Source: Phorcus lineatus | Lineage: Eukaryota > Mollusca > Gastropoda > Trochida > Trochidae | DNA: 64,000 bases | NCBI GenBank assembly: GCA_921293015.1 | Contig: OV121089.1 | Location: 41,154,520 to 41,218,519, forward strand | Direction of reading: 5' to 3' | Shown here: positions 21,101-33,623 of the stretch, piece by piece | Layout of the letters: the number at the start of each line of letters is the position of its first letter | Numbering within the stretch: position 1 is the first letter of the stretch | The notes under the pieces: generated by a model | What the model was told of the DNA's origin: nothing | The model's database searches: none | What the model saw: only the letters and a program-made list of their open reading frames with translations | Position numbers and translations under genes: made by a program

Positions 21101-24100
21101 TTGTTAATGAAAAGCATATTTTTTACTGAATTTTCATTGAAAGAATATCATTTTTTTCCAGACCGAAGAATGGTAAATGTACCGCATTTTACCTCCGGCC
21201 TATGAGATACGTCAGTGCCGACAGATGGTTTTCCGACTGCGCTATCGGCACCCATCCACTGAGAGGTACTATCGGACGTCTGTGTTAGCAAGCCAGCTTA
21301 CCCGGCTTCTTCAGCAACCACTCACTCCGCGCTTCTACAGCTACCCGGCTCTACGACAGTGGAATAGATGAACAGCCCATCGCAGAGAGGACAGGGCATA
21401 AGTCTGTAGCAATCCGAGGCTACAAGGTGAGTTTGAAGAGACTGTTTAGTATTTATATCTACTAATTGATCCAGTAGGCTTACAGTATACATATGTTGAT
21501 AACGATCGAAAACCGGACAATGAGCCCCAACAGGAGCGCATCAGAATGATAAAGCATAAATTTGTATACAACTTCATGAATGAGCAGATGAATATCATAT
21601 GTGCACATAGTATTTCTAGACTTATTTTTGATTTTGCAGGAATGACAAAAACCCTTAAGGACAACCCCTCCATCTTTCAGAATTTTAAAAATTGGATCCT
21701 CACTTCGTCTAACTAATATCCAATTTCAAAAATAAGGAAAGTAAATTACGTTCTTCCTTATATTTTCATAATTATTGTACCTACAATAGTGTTCTGGAAT
21801 AAGATATATATCTTAAATCTTATCTCGACCCATTACCTACTCTGTGTAAATTTCGGTGTCATAAACTTAAAGTGACACTCTCAGATTTACATCGGATCTT
21901 ATTTATTTTTACCGGAATACTATTTGAGTTGATTGAAGTCCACTCTACTATCATGTTTCATCCCATGTTTCTTTCAAATTCGATTGATTGTTTGATTTGA
22001 TTGACACCCAACACATCTCCTAGATTTGCCTCTAGATGTGCTCTAAGTAACAAAACGTTGTCACTCTATCCCATAAAAACTTTCTACAGTTATTGTCATC
22101 TTATTGTTGCTTATTTTCTCATATTTTCGGTATTCATTACAGAGAACATCAGCTGAAATGGAAGCAACAGTTGATGCGATTATCAAAAAAAAAAGGAAAG
22201 GGATCTGCATCGACATTTGCGATACCGACGTCTACGTCATCGACAGAATCTTCATCGACAAAAGAGCTGCCTCCTGCTGATCCCCGAGATTTGAAACTCG
22301 TCTTGAAAGATGGCGTGACGCTGTCTCTTAAATTCTGAACCAAACAGTAAAGCGTGAATTTGAATTTGTGTTCTTTTTCTTGCCACAGTATAATGAAAAC
22401 ATGGCTTTTGTTTTCAATAAAAGTTATTTTTCATTTTAGTCTGATTAAAATCATTTCTTTGATTCGCTTTCTTAGCTAGACCTATTCAAATATTTCAACG
22501 TCAAGCACAATGTTAAACTTTTGTCTCGGGAACGAATAAAAAATATGATTTAATGAGATTGATTTACGACACGTGGTTGCGTTTTGTTGACATCCCTGGA
22601 GATTTTTTCTAATCGTGAGTCATACCAAAAGGATTATTACTATGGGAGGATACCATGAACTATGGGAGGATGAACATTAGTTGAAAACTATGGGACACCT
22701 AATTTGATTTCGTATAGATATAGGTCATTTTGCATATCATCATAATTTTAAGAGTAAAACTAATGTTCACAAAACTTTGTTTTAATATTTAAAAAATCTG
22801 ATTTTCGAAGGATTACGAAATTATATATTAGAATATATCTGATTTTGACAACTAAAACACTTATCCACATGCTTTGTTTCAGACTTGCGCAGTTACTTTA
22901 TACAATGCTATTGCATTATTTAATAACTAAATTTCAATCATCGGTTTAACATACGATATTTAGACAAAATGCATATGTCACTAGTTTTACTTATATTAGA
23001 TCAGGAGGTAGACGGTACTCTTTGTGTATACAGCTGCATACCGAAAGTTTGTTCAATTACCACTGAATCGTAGTGCAAATATCATGTAATTTGGGTCGCG
23101 TTTCAACGTCAATAGAATAACTTCAGCAAAACTGACAATGGATCACCCACTGTTCATGTGTGAAATAGCCATTCTTGAACTCTTTTTGGGGATCTTCTGG
23201 TCTTTGGTGCAAAAATTCGAGACAGAGGGGGTCACACTTTTTAATTTTGATTTCGTTAAATGTCAAATAAAGTGTTCCATATCGACTCTCTGAGATTAAA
23301 ACCAACATAGTCACACTGACTTTGTGCTAAGGTACAAACGTGACATATTTTTAAGAAGATGATAAGTTCTAAAGGATTCTATGGAGAACAATAAAAATTT
23401 GTGTTTTCGGAATTTTGACCCCTGGTCACTTCAGTGACGTGTCAAAACTGTTACGGGTAATTGTGGGGGTACGATAAACGTTTACCTTAAAGAAGAATGG
23501 ATCTGCATATTTGTATTGAAAATTCAATATTATACGTTTGTTTTTCGCAATGCTACGAGGCCTTAAAGACATCTCAAATTACATGATATTTGCACTAGTT
23601 TATACGGGTATGTGAACAAACTTTTGGCATGCAGCTGTAGTAGTACCTGTGCAAGAAACTAATTCACTTTTTATTACCTTTTCTTCCATACTATTATTGT
23701 ACATCACCATCTCTACAGAGATTGATATTACTTTGCAAAAGTGATAACAACTTGATCGTAACAGTTTTGCAATGTACATTTTCCTTGGACTTTAAAATCT
23801 GCTAAGTTTCTCAACATTACAAAAATAAACTCGCGCCAAAAATTTGTGTGTAACATAGTTGCTCAAACTGTATTATATGTGTTTGTATCATTTCAAATTA
23901 GCGCCATTGGCCCCTTTACATGTGTTGTGAATAAACCTTTTAACAATTTGCGAGCTTGACTACCTATTATGTTTTTTTTAAAAACATCGATTGCGTCCCC
24001 ACCTTTTCTGCATATTTGCGCAGTCGTTTCTCGTTTCAGTGACCAGTCTTAGATTTAAACATCACCTGGCAGTTAAGGTAATTAATCAAAAATAGACTCA

Positions 24101-27100
24101 AGCTGGAGTCACCGTACCGCTGATTTGCAATTAATATCAAAACAAACAAACGTTAAAACCAATGCCATCATGTTCATTTGAACAAAAGATATGCGGACTT
24201 ATTAGACAACAATTGAAGAAAAATTGTCCGTTGATGTATTGTTACAGGGAATGTTCTATTCATTGTATAAGACTCTTGAAAGAATAGTAATCGATGAAAT
24301 ATGCAAATCAGTTAGGTTTTTCAAGGGTAAAGTCTTTAGCTATAAACTCGAGGGGAAGAGGTTATAAAGATACAGTACTGCAACTAAGTAAGCCATGCCT
24401 ATATAAAGGTCTACTGAATAAGAAAATTATTTTTTCAATATACGCTAATGGTAAGTTTAATAAAGGCCTTGTTACTTAAGAATTTTACATCCAAAATCTT
24501 GATCACATTTTGTGGTTGATCTCTACATTTCAGACTGCAAGTGTATGCAACTGGGCCCTATGAAGGCCTGTCATAAGGACCCCTACCACGACCCAGATGT
24601 TTATGTTCGTGAGATAACACTGATGGAGTGTCTTGACAAATGCTTTGCAAACTTCGACCGGGTTTGCACCTGGATCCAGTGGAATACGATAACCAGAGAA
24701 TGTTACATGTCTAAATCATGGAATTATCCGAAGTCGAAATCAAAGAGTTGTGTACATTTGACCATTGACACTGCGTGTTATGAAGGTACAGGTAAGTTCA
24801 TTGTCAACATTTCTTATTGCATCCATCGGACACAAAAGGCTGAGAATTCCTATATATACTCTTCACATTATTCCCCTTATCCCTCCTGGCTCCTATTCTC
24901 GGCCACAAATGGCAGAGAGTTCCCAAGTAATACAGAATATCTCAACCTGGTCTTTATTCTCGGCCACCAATGGCAGAGAGTTCCTACGTTTTACACATTG
25001 TCTCACCCTCGTCTCTCTTAGGCCGAGGATAGGAGCCAAGGGGGAGATAAAGGGAGATAATGTGTATATCTTAGGAACTCTCAGCCATTGGTAGCCGAGG
25101 CCAGGAGCCAAGGGGGAGATAATGTGTATATCTTAGGAACTCTCAGTCATTGGTAGCCGAGGCCAGGAGCCAAGGGGGAGATAATGTGTATATCTTAGGA
25201 ACTCTCAGCCATACGTGGCCGAGGCCAGGAGCCAAGGGGGAGATAACGTGTATATCTTAGGAACTCTCAGCCATTGGTAGCCGAGGCCAGGAGCCAAGGG
25301 GGAGATAATGTGTATATCTTAGGAACTCTCAGCCATACGTGGCCGAGGCCAGGAACCAAGGGGGAGATAATGTGTATATCTTAGGAACTCTCAGCCATTG
25401 GTAGCCGAGGCCAGGAGCCAAGGGGGAGATAATGTGTATACCTTAGGAACTCTCAGTCATTGGTAGCCGAGGCCAGGAGGCAAGGGGGAGATAATGTGTA
25501 TATCTTAGGAACTCTCAGCCATTGGTAGCCGAGGCCAGGAGGCAAGGGGGAGATTATGTGTATATCTTAGGAACTCTCAGCCATACGTGGCCGAGGCCAG
25601 GAGCCAAGGGGGAGATAATGTGTATATCTTAGGAACTCTCAGCCATTGGTAGCCGAGGCCAGGTGCCAAGGGGGAGATAATGTGTATATCTTAGGAACTC
25701 TCAGCCATTGGTTGCCGAGGCCAGGGGCCAAGGGGGAGATAATGTGTATATCTTAGGAACTCTCAGCTATACGTGGCCGAGGCCAGGAGGCAAGGGGGAG
25801 ATAATGTGTATATCTTAGGAACTCTCAGCCATACGTGGCCGAGGCCAGGAGCCAAGGGGGAGATAATGTGTATATCTTAGGAACTCTCAGCCATTGGTAG
25901 CCGAGGCCAGGAGCCAAGGGGGAGATTATGTGTATATCTTAGAAACTCTCAGCCATTGGTAGCCGAGGCCAGGAGCCAAGGGGGAGATAATGTGTATATC
26001 TTAGGAACTCTCAGCCATTGGTTGCAGAGGCCAGGGGCCAAGGGGGAGATAATGTGTATATCTTAGGAACTCTCAGCCATTGGTAGCCGAGGCCAGGAGC
26101 CAAGGGGGAGAATCTGTGTATATCTTAGGAACTCTCAGCCATACGTGGCCGAGGCCAGGAGCCAAGGGGGAGATAATGTGTATATCTTAGGAACTCTCAG
26201 CCATTGGTAGCCGAGGCCAGGGGCCAAGGGGGAGATAATGTGTATATCTTAGGAACTCTCAGCCATTGGTTGCCGAGGCCAGGGGCCAAGGGGGAGATAA
26301 TGTGTATATCTTAGGAACTCTCAGCTATACGTGGCCGAGGCCAGGAGGCAAGGGGGATATAATGTGTATATCTTAGGAACTCTCAGCCATACGTGGCCGA
26401 GGCCAGGAGCCAAGGGGGAGATAATGTGTATATCTTAGGAACTCTCAGCCATTGGTAGCCGAGGCCAGGAGCCAAGGGGGAGATAATGTGTATATCTTAG
26501 AAACTCTCAGCCATTGGTAGCCGAGGCCAGGAGCCAAGGGGGAGATAATGTGTATATCTTAGAAACTCTCAGCCATTGGTAGCCGAGGCCAGGTGCCAAG
26601 GGGGAGATAATATGTATATCTTAGGAACTTCCCTCGGCCACCATGGGCTGAAAATATATTTATAATGTCATCCCTGACGCCGGGGGCTGCATATTATTAA
26701 TCATAAAATATATGCCCCTTATTTGCGATGTTTCTCACTATATTATTGTTGCATTTTAAAAAGCGAAGCATTAATCTGTGATATTTGTATTGTTGTATCA
26801 TTGCATATCTACTAAATCCTGAAGTGTATCACCAAATTATTTGCACGTTTTGCCGAAGGCGTATTTCACGCTACAAGTATAATAAATATAAAGTTGTAAC
26901 TTTAATATTGTCAGTGAGTCACAGTGTTATTATTAAATATAATTACATTTACTAAGAAGTTATTTTACCAATCAATTTTATGATGATTTCACACGACCGT
27001 GTAAGTGATGTTTGATTCATGACTTTTAATTGGAACAGGAGAAATTGAAATATTATAAATTCATTCTCTTTGCCAACTTCGTCATGACACAATTCATAGC

Positions 27101-30100
27101 AGACATGATCAGCGAAAAGCACTTTTAGAAACGGGTATTGTCTCGTGTCAGTGCTACTGTGTCAATCTATTGAAGGAGTGCAATTGAAGTAAAAGCTATT
27201 GATGCACGAAAATCGGAATTTTATTCTTTTCATTCAGTGTAGGATCAATTTATGAATTATGATTATAGACTGTTCCACGTGGTATTTAAAACCAGGGATT
27301 TCATTGGGCCCGCTTTCGGAGCTGTGCCAATATACCTTTATCAGGGGCGTACCGCCTATAAAGTGATCGACTGTTGGATATCTAGTTAGGCCGAGGACTG
27401 TTGGTAGTGTTGTAAGGTGTGCGTACGGTTCTGGTGCTTTTGCCCGACACTTAAGACGTTTGTTCAATTCGAATCCTTTGAAAGGACTCGTCACTAAAAG
27501 CACGAGAATTTGCACTACATTATATGTTGTTATCCCATATATAAAATTGTTCTGGTGTTCTTTCTCTCGTTAGAAGAATATTGTTTCCAAGATGACACGA
27601 GTGGTCAGATTGCTTTAAAGAGCTACAAGCTGGAGGGTCTGGATGATGAGACAGATTGTAGAACACTGTGTAGGATCGGCGTCTACTGTACAGGGTACGC
27701 GTGGAACCCTGGCACACACACGTGCACGATTCCCCGCAGGAAGAGAGGAAAGGTCAAGTATAGACAACTTGCTGAAGAAGAGAAGAAAATTATCAAGAAG
27801 AAACCATGTCAAGGTATCGATTTAAGTTTATTGACCAACGAGATATGTTGTTTCGGTACACTCTTCAACAGACGTTTCTTTTTATAATAGTTACTGGTTT
27901 CTACTAAACGTAATTCTTAAGGAAACATTCAAATTTAATGACAAACAAGATTTTCTTGTCTTGAAATATATGGGGTTTTTTTTAAAAATACAGTAATATT
28001 AGTGTTTAATAAAGTTTACCGCTGTTGCCTCGGGGGAAAATGACTGTATAACCAGATTTCCGCTTTAGTCACCATTCAGAATGCAAGAAGAATTCCAATA
28101 AAGTCGATGTAATAGTGCATATTGATTTAATGCAACGCTTAATTACATACCTCCGGTCATTTAGAATTTGTTTTAAGTAAGACTTGAATACGTACTTATT
28201 TTCCAAACAACTTATGTTGTCGTTTGCCTAAGTGCCTATCGCTATTTATATCGAGATATATGCATTATGTATTCATTAGTTAAATCAACGAAATATCAAT
28301 GTGCATTAGTGCTTTTAAAAGCTAAGGCGATGTACAATGATTTTCAGAGCATGGCGTCTTTGCCACGTTTAAGATTTCAACTAAGTTTTTTGTGTTTGAT
28401 AAGTCAAAAAAAAAACTTGCATATATCTTAATTAAAAAATGGAAGCATTCATAATACGCAAATGCTATTTACATTTGTAATATATCTTCCTCTCCACATT
28501 AATTATGGGACTCAGTACAGCCATCAGCTTGATATAACCTTGTTCGTATTTTCATTAATTCATGGGACTGAAAACTTTGATAAAGAGTGAGCAGTCTCAA
28601 ATGTTTCAGTACCCAACCATGTTGAAATACCAGTACCAATTCTGGTACCTGTGAATTCTGTATAGACGATCGAGAAAATGTCTGGCATCACAAAAATCAC
28701 AAAGAGCTTTTGATTTAATCTTTAAATCTGGCGGAAATCTTGCTATAAAATGGATTTTTTGGTGAAATATATAGACGATCGGGAAAATGTCTGGTATCAC
28801 AAAAATTACAAAGAATGTTTCATTTAATCTTTGTAACTGTCAGAAATCTAGCTATATAGTGGATTTTGGAGAAAAATATGACTATATAGCCATATCTAGG
28901 GGGAATCCCATGTGAGCCTGGGCCAGGGAGGTTGGATTTTCTTAATTTACATTTATCTTTCCGGAATGGTTCGTATTTCATTCATAAACCTTGGAATCGT
29001 TTCGCTTTTCGGCATCATTAATATTACCTCTTCACATCTATCAAGCTAGGATAAAATAAGGAGCTCCAATATTTTAATTTGGGCAATGATATACTAAACT
29101 GTTTGTTTAACATCTTCCTACGCAAAGTTTAACTATTGGCAGTCTCGAATTGTCCAAGTTAACCCTTGCTGCCGAGATAAGACTTTTCTGGCTTGATACC
29201 AGCGCCCTCACTGGCGAGTTTTAGTTATCTCCAGTTACCTCCCTTACTATGGCCAATCGGCGACGCCGTGTCATTTGCGATATAATCAAAATCGCCGCGC
29301 CCATTGAAAGTGACCTGTCTGAATAGGTTACAAAGAAGTTGGCATTGCAAACCTTTCAAACAAGAAGATTCAGTTTATAAATGTATTGCTGGACGGAAAA
29401 GATGTTTTTGTTGTTATTAGGACCGGTTTTGGTAAATAAATAACATATGACTGCGCCCCTTATATTTTTCAAAGGGAAATATGTAGGCCCATTTATCGTG
29501 GTCGTTACCATTATATAATTGTATTTTTTTCATCAAATAAGCACAGTTTACACATTGTCTATTTTTAAATAGCTGGAAAGTTATCCTGGAATATATGTGA
29601 AAATCAAATTTATAGGGGAGAAAATATTTTTAGACATACAATTAATAGTATATATTGTCTATGCAATGTATATTAACAGAGGTGCCGTATTTTCAGGGTA
29701 ATTATGATTTAATTGATAAATCAATATCTGTGAACGAAACAAAGTAACATTATCATTACAATAAATTTGATTTAATTTTAGTTGATATTAAGATTAGATA
29801 AAAGCATTTGCAAAACTACGAAAAATATTCTGGTACAATTACTACAAAAATGGACATTAATTAAGTAATATTTTCAAAAATGAAAATGACCCAGTGAAAT
29901 CAGTGAAAAAGGAAGTAAATAAAACAACCGTTTTCTTTTTTTTTTTGGATTTTGTTATTGACGTTTACTACCGCGATACAACGAGATCGCAGGCCACTAC
30001 ATTTCGAGTGTTATGACATCGCGAGATGTTCAAATTTTATCGGTTAATTTATGTAAAATTTAATCAATGTTTCGGTTCAACGGGTATTCAATAAAGTTTA

Positions 30101-33100
30101 TGCAAGCACGAAAGATAAAATAATTGTACGATGACAGGAAATAAAGTCTTGCCGGGCGTAGTGCATCGAGTCGGTGCTTCAAATCATGGTAAATTTTATC
30201 GAGCTTGATTAGTTTACCGAAGCAATTTAAGAATAAATTCTTTGACGGGCCGCTGTCCGCTATAGGGTTGTAGAAAAATGATAACACAAATTGACTTTAA
30301 ACATAAATGAACTTGAATATATTGTTCATCGCTTTGGATGCGGCACTTTCTCTTTACAAATCTTTCAGTCGACGGACTGCGACATGAGCGCAGCCATGTT
30401 TGTTCGAGTCCCCGGATATAGCTTTTGCTAGGAGCTTTCTGATTGGACTATCTAATTCCTTTGCAGTGAGCTAGAGTGCTAGCACAGGAAAGTCTTGTGG
30501 GTTAACTTGGACAGTTCGAGACTGGCAATAGTTAAGCTTTGCGTAGGAAGATGAAAGTTTAATGTCGTTGTCGTTACCATGTTACCCTAGCAGGCATCTG
30601 ACGTCATTCCCACGTCGAAATATGGTTGATTTCAGGTCAGGACGTCGATATTCCAATTTTTACGTCGGAACAACGTTTGAAATTGAAATTTGGTTGGTTT
30701 TTGGCATTGTGTCAACGTCTTCAGAACAACTTTAAACTGATTACTTTTATAACATTTCTTTATTGTTAATAATTCAAAAAAATCATGGGTTGTTTGAAAA
30801 GAATGAAATGAAAAATGCAAAAATTAACGGCTATAATTGAAATTAGTGTTTAAATATTGGATTGAGAAAAAAAAGTTAATTTCTTTCAATTTCACAATAA
30901 ATGGAGGTAACTCTGACCTTATATTAAGTAGAGTTAACAAAGTATATGGTATTTTTCAACAGTTTCATTTTTTCACTTATGTTGACAACTGCCAAATTTA
31001 GGGTTTCGTTTCGAATAAAGTTAGTTGTTCGTACAAAATGGTAACTGCGCAATTGTAACATAATTTTCTTTGGTGACACTTTGACCTAATATAAATCGCT
31101 GCAGTGTCATATAAACATTAATACCCTCACAAATAAATTAATTTCCATTAACTTCCAACAAGCAGCCGTCTAAATCTTGTTCCAAGACTTGTTAAAGAGT
31201 TGAAGCCAAGAGCATAGCCTTACAGATTTAATATTCAATATATAATAGCGAAACAAATCTATCACAACTTGAATGATCTCAACCCTTTACGTCGATGGGA
31301 CGTCTTTTAACGTTAATACAACGTCATGGTTTCAACTTTGAACCGACGTCGAAATGACGTCAGATTTCGGCGTCGCCGCAAATTTCAAATCCAATCATAA
31401 CCCAAAGTTGATAAGCGGCGTCGTTTCAACGTTGATACAACGTCAGATTGCCTGCTGGGACAGCTTATGAAGGCAAAAAGTGTTTGTCCCCATGCTTGTA
31501 GTCACTGATTTTTGAACTATCAACACAGGAGGACGATGTGCTTTTCTGTACAGTTCAGCAAACGCACAGAATCGAGAGCTTTTCCATTATACAAAAACGA
31601 TCTATAAATGTCTGGAACATATTCTGAAGCGACAAGATCTGTATCAGCTCATATGGGACCCCTCTATAAGAGAATGTCGAGTTTATGACGCAACTATTTC
31701 AAAGTACTCCTCGGGTGTGGCATTGCACAAGAACAACCGTATTCGAGTGACGGAATCTATAGAATGTAACCTTAATCCTGGTGACAAAGGTAAAGTCAAA
31801 TGTTATACTAAATGGAATAAGTAACCTAAAGTGACGTCATTCTATTGTTTTTGGGTGTTATAGTTTGTATCAACATTATCACTCTCTGCGACATGACATC
31901 ATAATGACGTATCCTTCATAACATAACTCTATTTCAGCCATAAGATGATTCGCGTTTGGTCAAGACCAAAGGGTATATACATGTATTTTGACATCTCAGA
32001 ATTATCTTAAAAGTTCAAACGTCACATTGTCATTGACATAGATATGATATGCCCACAGCTGCTTCGTAGTGCTATCGAATGAAATTTGGTTACTTTTACA
32101 GGTTGTAGTTTAATTTTTTTCTAAACGTTTTGTAAATATATCCTATTTCAAAAGTTAAAATGTCTTGTTAACAATCATTCTGGGGATTTACAATTCACGT
32201 CCCGCTCGGGATACGTTAATCAGTTCAGCGATATTGAAATACGTATCACTTTACCAAGGTCAGATGGATTTGCAAAGAGTGTTTACAATTTGGTAACGAA
32301 AATAGAAACTATCAAACCAGTCTTTAGTAATCAATCTACGTGTACATGTACTGTGTGAAAACCTTGGTTATAAGGCCAATTACATGGTCAATACACATTG
32401 CATCGCTTCTTGCATATTTAATCACAAGAAGCATGAAATTACAATTAAACGAAGTTAAAACATATGTCGTGTTACAGGCCACTCCCTATACAATCATGAA
32501 AAGCTTTACATGGATAAATATTAACTTTGTATGGCGCCGGAATCCCGCTACGCTGCTTCAAATGCGGTTATGTTTTCTACGGTCAATGGATGTCACGCTT
32601 TTATAATACTTTTTCTAAAGTCAATTCCTTTCGAACTTACAACGTTTTCATTTGCAGTCATTTGATGAATAAAGATTATCAACCATACTCATCCTTAAAA
32701 ATACCCATTTACAAGCAGGTGAACTGGGTCACATAGTCACATAGCTTTATTTATTCATGTTATTAATTTAAACATGTGTCCGTTTACTTAACAGTCGTTT
32801 GCTTACGGAGAGAAGAAAATGCTAAGATGAAAGACGGAGTGAAGTTGCGCGTTGCCGAGGAGGACTGTCCGAAGTTGTGTAAAAAGATACGTAACTGCGC
32901 TGCAGTAGACTGGGACAGCTTAGGTCAGATGTGTATGTTCCATTACGTAGCTAAGACACTTCAGAGGGGTGTATCTGGATATACAAACTTCAAAGTCATT
33001 GACTGTGAAGGTAAGTTTCTTGACGACTTATATTTTCTAACATTGACTGTTAATCTATTTAATCTATAAAGGTGAATAATTCCAATGAGCATTTTGTTCT

Positions 33101-33567
33101 TTTTTACCTCCATAAATCACAGATGTGATTTCCCTCGCAGATAATGGAATACAATATTGTCGAGCTTCGTAATTTCTTTTTCCCCCATCGTTTATAATGT
33201 TTGCTATGGTCCATTTTAAGTATCTGTCAAATTATACGTGCTGTAGTTGGTATCATGCCTCCCATTAATCTATGATTTAATAATTACTAAATTGAAATTT
33301 ACTTCCAGCTGCAAAGGAGGATACCTTTTTCAATAATGTCGGAGGTATTATTCTTTTGAATTTTCATTCAATTTGTTATAATTAAAACTTCAAAACTACT
33401 AAATAATTCATATTCTTTGATTGACACCTTCTTTCGATAAACATCGGTTTAGATCCGGAAACTTCAATAACATCCAATGTGATGTTAACAATGAGATAAC
33501 ATCCAATGTTATCAAAATACATTATATTTATTGTAGTGACGGTTTAATTCCATTTGATAATATTGGG

Positions 33568-33623
<56 letters not shown>

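Noticed and set aside
25021..26633. A CRISPR-like array
   Set aside because: Repeats are head-to-tail 62-bp units without unique spacers, in an animal intron.
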